64,000 nt of DNA from Lepidodermella squamata (taxonomy: Eukaryota > Gastrotricha): assembly GCA_047495785.1 (NCBI GenBank), contig JBLDXI010000013.1, positions 2,790,001 through 2,854,000 of the forward strand. The letters are read 5' to 3'. Each line of letters begins with the position of its first letter. Position 1 is the stretch's first letter. The position numbers and the translations under genes were made by a program. Positions 24,201 to 34,005 of this stretch are shown here, one piece after another. Under the pieces are notes generated by a model. That model saw only the letters and a list, made by a program, of their open reading frames with translations, was not told the DNA's origin and searched no databases.

Positions 24201-25165
24201 AAAATAACTTTTACCTTAAATATATAAAAACTCTATTGTTTGTCGACATTCGCGCAAGCACATGTGACGTATATAATTATTATTATATATAAAGAAATCA
24301 TCAACAGCCCGGGGATAAGATGCGTTATGAGGTAGATATGAGGATCGGTTGATGGATGGGTGACAATCGCCGGGTTGCTGATATTATTGTTTTTCGCCGT
24401 CTCGCCGTTTTTTGTGCCTGTTCTTCTCTCTTTCCGCACTCAACCATAAGAAAATGTAAATAGTTATATTATATCTGACATAAATTCAATACTTTGTCAC
24501 TCTCTTACAAGTGTATTCTAACTGCCTCGTTGAATTTGTTGTTATTTTTCTTTATCCTTCTTTACAAGAAATGAGAGGTGTACCTTCAGACGAGATGAAA
24601 TTTTGGAAAAAAATCTGATGCAAAGTTTTGCGGTTATATATACTTTTCTCAATCTCTCGACTGATGGCGAAGATGGTGGTATAGTATATACCTCTATCTA
24701 TAAAACAAGCTTACTACTGTTTGTTGAATTCTTGCTCTTTTCAAGATGATATGCGCCATTAAAAAGTTACTCAAGATTGGTTAAAAGTAGTCTTTACGTC
24801 GTTACTTTGTTTCGCGTTTTTTTTTGCGCTGAAAATTCAAGCAGTACCCGTTGCGTTTTGTCATCTTCTGATAAAAAAAAACTATTAAAGCAGTTGTAAA
24901 TATTTGAAAAATGTTTGCCACTGGACAAAACTATTTTACGGTGGCTCTAAATTTACACGCACAAAATTTTGTTATATATATTCGCGTTACAAGATGTTGT
25001 GTTATTCTATATGCGAATCTGTTTCTATAAAAGCTGTACTTCAAGTACAGTTCGCTCTTGAAACTTTAAAAGAAATCGTTCAATTTATTGAAAAATGTCG
25101 GCCCAATGAGCAAGAATAAAAGTGTTCTAAAGAATTTGTTCTAATTTATTGTTCAAATCAGTATT
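24201..25165. other. 3' UTRs and spacer between GST and Ly6-like gene
   Basis: AT-rich, no family-like ORF. An AATAAA at about 25113 on the plus strand could end a long GST 3' UTR, and a minus-strand AATAAA (TTTATT at 25145-25150) serves the convergent Ly6-like gene. The 71-residue plus ORF at 24904-25119 shows no recognisable domain and is not called. Confidence 0.4.
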
Positions 25166-25830
25166 TCATCTCAGCAGCGTTAATAATATGACTAAAAAAA
25201 TTGCAGCGATGCCAAGCCGAGCTTTTGAAGCTCCGTTGCACATGTCGGTATTGCTGAAAAATGAGGAATAATTTAAATAATATTCGCTAATTTTCTTAAA
25301 TTTACTCACCAGCAATTGGTAGACATAATCTGCCCAACTCCCTACAAAATTTTAAAATATGGTTTTGATCATTTTCAAGTTTAGAAACTCCTTACTGGAA
25401 TCACATAGCCCGCGTCGAACATCTCACGTTTGCTTAAACAAGATTCGCTCGAGTCGCATCCTCTAATCGTGAATGAGTAGTACGCATTGGTATCCCAGAT
25501 GACGACATTGGCGCATTGATCTGAGGTCGCAGGACAAACCTCAGGGATTCCCTGGCTGTAGTCATTAACCGCTAAATACGCGTTCTAAAAATAGACGACC
25601 TAGTTCATCGTCGCGAATAATCGCAAAGAAGTTAACTTGCCGAATTGTTCGTGCAATACGGACTGTTCTCAGATTTCAATCCGCAGCCATTATAGCATTT
25701 TAGACCTAAGACAAAAAAGTAGACGTGCTTTGTCTTGTTGTAGTCTAGACAAACCGGATGTCTGGGCGATGTAAATACAGCTTAAAATGAAAATTGACAG
25801 CCAGACAGCCAGCTGCCCGTTTCGATTCAT
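25166..25830 (-). CDS. Small Ly6/uPAR-like (three-finger) GPI-anchored protein
   Basis: Five short exons (25755-25830, 25641-25705, 25396-25584, 25310-25341, 25166-25253) sum to 450 nt, 149 residues plus stop, with all phases closing. Residues 1-25 are a signal peptide. The mature part starts LKCYNGCG and ends with the diagnostic CCNTDMCN motif, the C-terminal CCxxxxCN box of Ly6/uPAR domains. A hydrophobic C-terminal tail (LGIAAIFLVILLTLLR) looks like a GPI-attachment signal. Ten or so cysteines are spaced for a three-finger fold. Such proteins modulate receptors and channels at the cell surface. Intron 2 uses a GC donor (TCG then GCAAGT), the only choice that keeps frame. A minus-strand AATAAA lies about 16-20 nt past the stop. 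No exon is long enough to show as an ORF. Confidence 0.8.
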
Positions 25831-26388
25831 TGCCAACGACGATCTTGAAGCGAATAAACACCTGCTTTTTTGCTTGAAAGAAGCTAAATTGTAAGTATTT
25901 TGCGTAGGCCTTTGTGAGATCAAAGGCAAAACAATTGAAATGAAAGCACCTGCGTTTTACGCACATTATTTTAGAGACCCATCGGGAGCGTGTTCTCACT
26001 CTATGGGAAAATGGCAGCCGCCAACGCACAAGTGTATACCTTGAACACTTTTTTAAGCCGATTACTCACCGGCTCATTGGTCGAACTCTGCCAAGTAAAC
26101 ATAGTTATCCGCTGTAACACAATGCCTTAATCCATCGTTGCAAATTTTATTTCACATTTCCTAAACACAACCCTTTGATTTATGATTAATAATAATAGTC
26201 ACCAAATCAACATTGCACGGAGTCCAATCGTTGAAGCGAAAGCGCGGCTCTATAATCAAGGATACCGGTTTTGGAAACCTAATATTGTCCACATGGCAGC
26301 AAGCATTACATTCGAATTATTGGCAAACAGTTTAAAACTAGACTTTGAAATTTAAAATCAAAGTTTCACAAGCAGAAGCGTTTTTCAT
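25831..26388. other. Spacer upstream of Ly6-like gene and 3' of aminopeptidase gene
   Basis: Should hold the Ly6-like promoter and the 3' UTR of the aminopeptidase gene. No additional gene is supported. Confidence 0.35.
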
Positions 26389-29300
26389 TTAATCGGCAGC
26401 TGACGGCTCCGGGGTGTGCGAGACCATTTCAACATCGCCAACCGAAGCCGCAGCAATAGCGGCTTGGCGGGCCAGAGCAGCGTTAGCCATAGCAACTTGC
26501 TGCTGCTCGGTTGTTGGGGGTGCCAGGATGCGCAGGAGTGGGTCGGTGGAATATCCGCCGAACAGTGAGGCCAGAAGGGCGACACCGTAGCCGGTTGCTC
26601 GTTCGCCGGATGCAACCGGGGCGGCCATGTCAACGTGCAGCCAACGCGGCAGGCTAGGACCGCCAGGCGGATTGTCGGCCGGGTTCAGCCCACTGGCGGC
26701 TTCAATGAAGTGGCCAGCGCATGAAACCATTGCGACGCCTCTGAAAAAATGATGAAATATATCATTAAAATGGGCATCATTTGCAGTTTTCATCCAAAAC
26801 AATTGGCCGCAATTTTTAAAACTCAAAACATATGTTTTTCAAATGTTAACATTTGCCGGTCAATTTCGGATCCACGAGAGGGCAAGACTCGTGTATTTAA
26901 AGCAAAATGAAAGAAATATTGTCCAACTTACCGGTCCGAGACTGAATTCTTGAAGTCAGCAACAGCGCTGGAAAATTCACTCAACAGCAACTCCGGAGCG
27001 TAAATGACCGGGAAAGTGAGATCACCGGAAAAGCGGCCAGAGATGAGTGCTATGTAATCAATTCAATAAAAGAATGATAATAATGGCAATGGCAGCTATT
27101 TATAAGTGATAAAATCCTAAATATTCTAATCTAGATAGTTATTACATTAAATTGAATAAATTGAAGCAGAAAATCTCAAAAAATGTCCTCGGCTATCGCC
27201 ATTCGATAGAAAACTGCGCCGAATTTATCGCAATTTTTCAAATAAATGTTGGACGGGGTTTAGGATTCGAAAACAGGATTCGCAGCAAAATTTTAAATTA
27301 CCATTTCAATTCAATTCAATTGCAAAGTAAGTAGAACAATTATGAAACCGAAGTGATGATTTCGTTCAATAGCCTGGAATTATTCTCTCATTGGTTACCT
27401 TTCCGACTTTCACCACAAATCACGCATATGTCTTTTGCCAAACAGCGGCAGAAAAATCCGATTTGATGCAGAGCTTAGCTGCAAGGTTTAATGACATAGT
27501 CATTACTGACTACGACGCAGATAAAGGCGAGTTGGCGAATTTCGCCGAATAAGTGAACAGCGGAAAAATACGAGCTAAGAGGTTCAATGGAAAGGATTCT
27601 GGTACCATCAGCTACACGCTTCATTCGTCGGTTTTTACTGCCCCATTCTACTCTCCACAGAGATACTCAGCGCGCAATCACGACGCTCTCACTGCAGAAG
27701 CCGTCTTCGAAAGCCTGATGGGTGATCCTGATAGCGGCAACATTCCCAATGCGACATGGTTCACCGGCCACCTGCTGAATATATTTTGCGGGAAATTTTC
27801 CAGCAACACATACTCGTATCTAGAACACAAGTTCGGTCACGCCTTCACGACTGGGTATCAAAAATTTCATTATTCGTGGTCTGATAAGTGTTATCGCACT
27901 ATGCCCTTGTGTTGCTATTCGTTAGCCCCCCACTGCCGGGTCATAAAATTACTGCAATCCTTCGAAGGCGTCATTCTTACCAAAGATAGGATGATAGATA
28001 GGTTATGAAGCAATTGAAAGTATTCTTCTCTGAATTTCTTAATGCTAATCATCTTCACGGCAACGTAATGAGCATAATTGACAACTACATGGACCAAAAA
28101 TACATCACAGTCACTGGTCTGTGCAGCATGTCGTGTTCTAATTGCAAAGATAACCGCATTCATTGGAAACTATGCGACACGGTTGCCTATCTTCAGCAGC
28201 TCTTGGGCGGCCAGGTCTCCTTCATGGTGACTTATATTTTGACAATAAGAGATGGTTCTGGGTCCATCTATATCGGCCGTACTACAAACGTGAGCGAACG
28301 CATGAACCAGCATTGTTCGCGTTTCCACTCTGCCATTGATGATCGGCAAATTCAGCGTTGCAGCAAATTCTACTATCAGCTGGATCGTTATTGCAACAGT
28401 TTGCTTCCAGAGCGCCCCTTTAATGCATCGATTTATCGTCTGGGTGATGCTTCGATCATTAATGACGATGAAACTTATCTGCTGAAGTCTATCCCCATCG
28501 CTTTTGGAGCTGGAATTATATGAAGCTGAAATTCATTCCGTTCCATGGATTCGTAATTTGTTGTAAGTGATGATTTCGTTCAATAGCCTCACGTTTTCCT
28601 TGAAGACGTGGTCCTCTCTATCCGACATATCATTTCAATTCCGCGATAATCCCGGATGGATTGGTATTACTGTGACGAAGACGTTCTCACAATTCTAAGA
28701 CTAATCAGAGGCACCCTTTCAGCAACGACAAGGCGTGCAAGTTTTGGTTCTACGGGTTTTTGCGCCGGCATCCGGACGTTCGGAAACGAAAAACTGAGTC
28801 GCTAAGCTGGGCCCGGGCGGTCGGTTTCAATCGAAGCGCCGTCAGCGATTTCTACGACAAGCTGGAGGCGGCTCGAACACCCTAACTACTTTTCGTGTTA
28901 TATTGATACGTGCTCAAATAATTCCTTTGTCTCCGAGCAATTCATTTCTAGGTTATGTTTCAAAGTCGACTAGTTCCGAGTTCCGACGATTGTTATTAAT
29001 CTCACGTTAATATGTAGGAATTAAGTATTCTTAATTGTTAACGTGCATCATCCTGATTTTACTGAGTTACCTCGAAGGTAATAACTGTTGTATCCTTTCT
29101 TTAACATCATTATTCATTGTTATACATTAAGGCCATTTGTTCTCGCGTTGGTGACCAATAAATAAAGTGCGAACTGCGAACCAAAGTGACTCCGCCTTTT
29201 TAAGTCCCGCAACAGAAATATTTACAAGGCCAATTGCAAACTTATTCATAAATATCTTGGATAGCTTGGATATCTTTGTAAGATCTTCAAAAGAAGTACA

Positions 29301-32300
29301 AACATTTCTTGAATAGGGATTGTTCCTTTTTGGAGCCTATTCTGAAGTGGGGCCTAATTCTAATGCTTTTGGAATATATTGACTACATTTTAAGTGTCAC
29401 ATCGATAACTATCTGCGATCATTCGCTTGCATCCCTATATCATGAGAGGAGACAAGGTTGTCCAACATTACGATTTCGCGATTTCCTTCATGTCATCAAC
29501 TTTTGCCGGGATACCGTAAATACCGAATTACTAGGCATCACCTAAATTTAAAGCAGGACCGGAATTGAGGGCAGAGGTCAGATGTCAATTGAAATAATAT
29601 AAGGCAGAACCGAAATATAAGGCACGTGCCTCTTATTCCTGTCTAACTGTCTAAGCGGAAGAGAACAACGGTGTGCCAAAAACTGCCCGAAGAGCATGCG
29701 AAAAAATTGGCGAAATACGTGTTGTTTATTCGATACATGCGCAAGAAACACCAATATGTCGATGCTGATATTATTGCTGCCGAGTGATGACGAAGAAAGT
29801 GACGATGAGGTTGGAATTATAACTGGTGATGATGATGAATGAATTTCTCGTGCTCGGTAAAAATAAATATAAGGCAGACCCGTTTTACAAGGCAGGACTT
29901 TTGGGGCATTTGAAATTATTATAAGGCACTCTCTTATAATACGATATTTACGGTAGTATCTTCCCACAACAGAAATGCATCGACGATAGGTTTTACTGTT
30001 TACTGAGGTTTACTGAGAAAAGGGGCGTTCTTGCGGAAAGATTATATTTGCTGCGAAAAAAGTGTCGTCCGCGATTTTATTACGTCACAACAGCGATGCC
30101 TAGATAACTAGCCCGACTTGGTGGTTAAAAATTACCTGCGTGCTCCAAATCCTGGTCGTTGGACATAATAGCCGCGTGAATTTTGCCAGTCGTAGTCGAC
30201 TGCGCGCCCGTCAGCGTACACAAATCAACAATCGTGCCACAGGTCAACTGCTGCCTGGCATAAGCGATGCCGTCAGACACAACCAAACGACCCTCCGCAT
30301 CCGGGTTCGTCACCTCAATCGACTTGCCCGAGTACAAATTGATGATATCATCGACTCGAATGGCTTTCGGCCCAATCGCATTCTCGGCCAAACAGAAAAT
30401 CGCGTGAAGGGTTTGATTGAATCCGCGTTTCACGGTCAAATAGAACCCGCCGAGAACGGCAGCGGCTCCGCCCATGTCTCGCTTCATACCCTGCATGGAC
30501 GCGCGGGCCTTCAGCGCCAAACCGCCGGTATCGTAGACGATGCCCTTGCCAACAAAGGCGATCGGGGCGGCGGTGTAAGCCGGGCCTGACAACGCCCCAG
30601 CCGCTGCTTGGACAGTCGATGGCCGGTAGGTGAGGATGGCCAGGGCGGGTGGGTCCTCCGCAGCACGTCCGACGTTGTGAATGCCGCCGAAGCCCTTCGT
30701 AACCAACTCCTCGCCACGAATCACCTTGAAAGACAGCGTTGGCTGGTTGTTAGATGGCGTGGTGTCGTCCTTCTCGCCGGACAACTTGGCCGCGCCAATC
30801 GCAGCCGCCACTTCGTCGTAAACCGTTCGGCACTCGCTGATGAAATGCGACACGTTCATTTGATCGGGCGGGGTGTCGACCAGTCGTTGCGATAAACGAA
30901 CGGCGTGAGCTACATCCGTGCAGAATGCCGCTTCCGCTTCGGTAAGGGAGCGCCATTCTGTGGCTGTTGAAGCCTGTTCTGCTGGGGTGTTGCAGAAGCG
31001 CGTCGTCGGCAGGACCAGGAACTCGACGTGCAGAGCCGGCGTCGAGCCACCGGCCTGGCTTCGAGACGGCGTTTGCGGCTGGTTATTGTTCGAACTCGAT
31101 GTCTTGCGCGAAAACGTCGGGAAAGCACGAGCGATGGCTGTTACATAGGACAAAATCGCGGGAGGTTCGCAAAGAATCTAAATAAATAATTAGAATTTAT
31201 CATTTAACACGGTTAAGAAATTATAAATAAATAATATTGAAAATATACTTCATTACAGCGGAAAAAATCTTATTTGATGATGGAGATTTAAACCTCATGT
31301 CGTGTGTAATAAGCCCTACTACATCAAGGGTGTTTCATAATTGGCGCAGGTGATGTTGAATTTTTCAGTTTTAGTAGTTGAATGTGGTGTTTTCCGTTAA
31401 TTGGAGCTACTTCAGGCATCAGACCCCAGCTGCTGCGCACCCTTTCGCTCAAATTATTCTTGAGTAATGCCGGCTCCCAGTCAAAAGTCCTTGGGCCTAT
31501 GGTAGGCCTTAAGGTCCATTACTCTTACTTATATCAATTATATTAAACTGCGAAACGTTATTAGCGAGTATGGAACATTGCATCCCGACGCCGGGGCATA
31601 CGCGAAGGGTTCATGATCTTCAGCCGAAAACAGCTAACTACAAAGACCATTAGCGGACGAGAACCCGGAAACGATAGGGCGGGCTTGAACGAGAATGGTA
31701 CTACTCTTTCATTAAGCGTAATCGTGATCGTTTCTAGAAGAAAATAGCCAATAAGTAATTTAAACCTCATAAGGGCTGAAACTCACAACGTTATTATAAC
31801 TGCCCATTTTCGAATTTTGGAAAATCGAACTCGCTAATTTTCTTGTTAAATAAAGTTACACAACCCGTATGCTTATTTCGACATTGTTCGAACCCAATGT
31901 TATCACAGATGATACTCCAACTGCTCATGTGGCTTCTTACACCAGCCGATGTGATTCGATTAGAGATGTATTGTATTTTTCCAACAAAATTCGAAACCCA
32001 AAGTATTAACGCGACTGTTTGACACGCACATAGGTTTTACTGCTACAGTAAGAGCTCATCCTAGGAACGAAACCTACTGCTATGAAGAGAAGGAGAATTT
32101 ATACGACGAGGCAATTTACGAAACTCTCGCGTCGGTCGGTTTGACGGAACGAGTGCCTACTGGAGTTCCCGGCGGGTTTGAATGAAGGTTACGTCATAAC
32201 TTGAAAGCTGGTGTACACAATTATCCGATAAGGCACCTCATTCAGGGGGAAAAGTTCTTATTCTTTTCAGAAGCTCGACCAATGCCCAAGCCTGGGACCA

Positions 32301-33198
32301 ACGTTTCCTCATCAGTTAACTGGCTAAATACATCACCGGCAAGGAAGTTCTCCATCGACCGCAAATAAAATCCGAGCAAAGTTGCCCCTACAAGAGCTGA
32401 TGGGCCGCTTCTAAATACCAAAATATCTGGTGTACGGCATTTTGAGGAAAACAACCGCCGCGCGAAACAGGTCAATAGCAGATAGCGAGATAGCAGCCAC
32501 TGGGCAACATTGGTTCATCAGTGGCTACCCATACGCTTTCTATGTTAGCTTCAATTTTTGATGACTTCAGAAAATAAAATTCTGCGTCAATTTTGCGTTG
32601 ACATTTTCATTTTTCGCGATTGAAGCAAAACGATGTAACGCGGTAAAATGCCGACGGAATAGTGGAAAGTTGTCGAATATAAACTGGTTATTTTGATCAT
32701 GATGCTGTACCCGAATCTACACAACCATTCCAAGAAAACACTAATGAACTTGAGGGAAACTAGTTCCTTTGGTCAAAGTCGCCCCGTTTGACGGTACTTA
32801 TCTTCACCTTTCCTTTCAACTAAAAACCGAATATATTTAAAATAAAAACATACGCAAAGAACGGATTCGCCGGATTTAGTCGTCGAAGAGCAGTCGCTTT
32901 TGACAATGCGATGCAACTCGTGAGAACCGAACGGGCAGCCATAACGAGTCGGCCGGCACAGCAGTGAGCTGACCAGAATTTTGTTCAAATACACCGGCAT
33001 CGTGCCGCCGTCTTGAACGCGCGTAACAGCCTCATTCCAAACATCTTCAGGCACACGTGGGCGAAGATTATACAGTTCGTAGAGGCGACGCGAGTACAGC
33101 TTCAAGTCATGCGGCTGGCCGATGATGCTCAGCGGCACGCTTTTAGCAGCCAGGGATCCAGCAGCGATTGAAAATGAAATAACACGCGGTGGACCCAT
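26389..33198 (-). CDS. NPEPL1: Leucyl aminopeptidase family M17, NPEPL1-like
   Basis: Four exons (32854-33198, 30136-31177, 26932-27049, 26389-26740) total 618 residues. The catalytic half carries M17 hallmarks: FVGKGIVYDTGG (metal-binding Lys and Asp), GMKRDMGGAAAV, CLAENAIGPKA and NPDAEGRLVVSDG (the signature octapeptide region), followed by VDLCTLTGAQ, and in the last exons FKNSVSDR, CAGHFIEAA and HVDMAAPVASGERATGYG. This ordering matches NPEPL1 more than cytosolic LAP3. It removes N-terminal residues from peptides using two metal ions. The ATG at 33198 follows an AG splice-like site by 15 nt. Introns 1 (1.7 kb) and 2 (3.1 kb) are far longer than others in the window and hold mobile-element remains. 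A Ser/Asn-rich insert follows the ARAFP motif. Confidence 0.9.
27553..28008 (+). pseudogene. ORF upstream of GIY-YIG ORF, unrecognised, probably decayed
   Basis: The frame opens with GTG right after an in-frame TAA; meaningful coding continues upstream to about 27390 in the same frame, so this is likely the middle of a once longer ORF. The residues include SARNHDALTAEAVFESL, WFTGHLLNIFCGKF and FTTGYQKFHYSW; I do not recognise a family. It ends in TGA overlapping the ATG of the next ORF (ATGA at 28005-28008), consistent with a frameshift in one ancestral protein. Confidence 0.4.
28005..28523 (+). CDS. GIY-YIG nuclease-domain ORF in mobile-element remnant
   Basis: 172 residues. The GIY-YIG core is visible: YILTI at about 77-81, YIGRT at 89-93, conserved Arg of SERMNQH at 99 with His 103, and a downstream acidic NDDETYLL segment holding the expected catalytic Glu. 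The Asn that usually follows the Glu helix is not obvious at the end (AFGAGII). GIY-YIG domains cut DNA in homing endonucleases, Penelope-like retroelements and repair nucleases. No reverse transcriptase is visible nearby. A Cys-rich CSMSCSNCKDN stretch precedes the nuclease fold. Confidence 0.55.
   Translation: MKQLKVFFSEFLNANHLHGNVMSIIDNYMDQKYITVTGLCSMSCSNCKDNRIHWKLCDTVAYLQQLLGGQVSFMVTYILTIRDGSGSIYIGRTTNVSERMNQHCSRFHSAIDDRQIQRCSKFYYQLDRYCNSLLPERPFNASIYRLGDASIINDDETYLLKSIPIAFGAGII
28712..28885 (+). pseudogene. Fragment of pogo/jerky-type (CENP-B-like HTH) transposase
   Basis: The plus frame reads HPFSNDKACKFWFYGFLRRH and onward through a TESLSWARAVGFN segment to SAVSDFYDKLE before TAA at 28883-28885. 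This is the conserved W-GF-RHP / S-ARA-FN / V-FY-L pattern of the DNA-binding region of pogo-superfamily transposases. No DDE catalytic part follows, so it is a fragment. Confidence 0.6.
29554..29929. repeat. Iteron-bearing repeat with second pogo-type transposase fragment
   Basis: TATAAGGCA-type motifs occur in direct orientation at 29598, 29616, 29868, 29886 (TACAAGGCA) and 29920, with 18-bp spacing in both the left and right pairs and a weaker copy near 29551. Between the pairs, 29683-29787 reads PEEHAKKLAKYVLFIRYMR followed by KKHQY and a TGA stop, resembling the linker just before the catalytic domain in pogo/jerky transposases. The copy at 29616 is followed by an imperfect palindrome around GGCACGTGCC. 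It looks like a deleted DNA transposon. Confidence 0.45.
31178..32853 (-). other. Intron 1 of the aminopeptidase gene, with possible element debris
   Basis: No intact gene. On the plus strand about 31875-32184 there is a broken frame (for example NLYDEAIYETLASVG, then TGVPGGFE and a stop) with faint resemblance to the ORF at 27553-28008. This may be another fragment of the same repeat family, but the similarity is weak by eye. Confidence 0.25.
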
Positions 33199-34005
33199 TC
33201 TATCAATTCAAATCTACAGAATAAAAAATAAATAAAAATAATACCATGCGTTTTTGAATTTTTTGATGAGCCCAAATATTGCACCACTAAAATTGAAGTT
33301 CCAGTTTGAGCGCTCTAATACTAAAATTTATCGTTATTTTAAATTTCCAATTTTTTCTTTCTTGATAATGATCTTACTCAAGTGCTCTCTTTTCATATGC
33401 ATTTTATTTTTATCTGAACGAATTTCACAATCGCTCTAGGATACCAGCCGCACGCGCCACTACTTTCCTTGTTCCCCATTTTTTCAGTGATAACGGCACG
33501 AGAAAAGAAAAAATGAGCTTGTACTGCTTGGCTCCGATGAATTTAGGTTAGAAAAATTCGGAAATGAAAATGAAAAAGGATTATTTAGAATGTTGGCTCG
33601 CAAGACTGCTGACATCACTGATTTATAGAGTCGATAATTGGAATCGATATCGGCTCAGAAATCTGGTGTATGGCTTATAGACTGGCCGCCGATAGCGCAA
33701 TAGTGAGAACTATCGGCTGGGCATGAAAAATTGATATGCTATGGAAATCAAGAAAGGTAAAATTCGGAAAACAAATTTGTTTTTGAGAAATTGTCATGCT
33801 GGAACCCTAAATTTAGGGTGTTATCTTGGCACTCCGTTTTGCAATTATTGAGGTGGATTTTTCGTATTTTATTAAAAATCTACATGAAAACAGAAAATTG
33901 GTCAATTATAATCAAATTTCATCTCAAAATTTAATGCAGCCAGTGAAAAGAAGTTTGTTGCCATTTATTTGAGTGCTTGTATAGCAAAAAACTAGTTAGT
34001 TGTTG
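33199..34005. other. Spacer between aminopeptidase and capping-enzyme genes
   Basis: Both neighbours are on the minus strand, so this holds the 3' UTR of the capping enzyme gene and the promoter or outron of the aminopeptidase gene. No gene is seen. Confidence 0.4.

Larger units (their letters stand above)
27351..28589 (+). mobile_element. Degraded element bounded by 25-bp direct repeats, inside aminopeptidase intron 2
   Basis: An identical 25-bp sequence (starts AAGTGATGATTTCG, ends CAATAGCCT) occurs at 27351-27375 and again at 28565-28589. Between them lie two overlapping plus-strand ORFs, the second with a GIY-YIG domain, opposite in strand to the host gene. A reading frame from about 27390 to 27549 ends in a stop immediately before the first ORF in the same frame, so the coding region looks decayed. 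The repeats could be short terminal repeats or internal repeats of a larger unit. Confidence 0.5.

Noticed and set aside
24904-25119. 71-residue plus ORF downstream of GST
   Set aside because: No recognisable domain, in AT-rich sequence that is probably 3' UTR.
30140-31185. Several plus-strand ORFs opposite the aminopeptidase exon
   Set aside because: Shadows of the GC-rich coding exon on the minus strand; no domain character.
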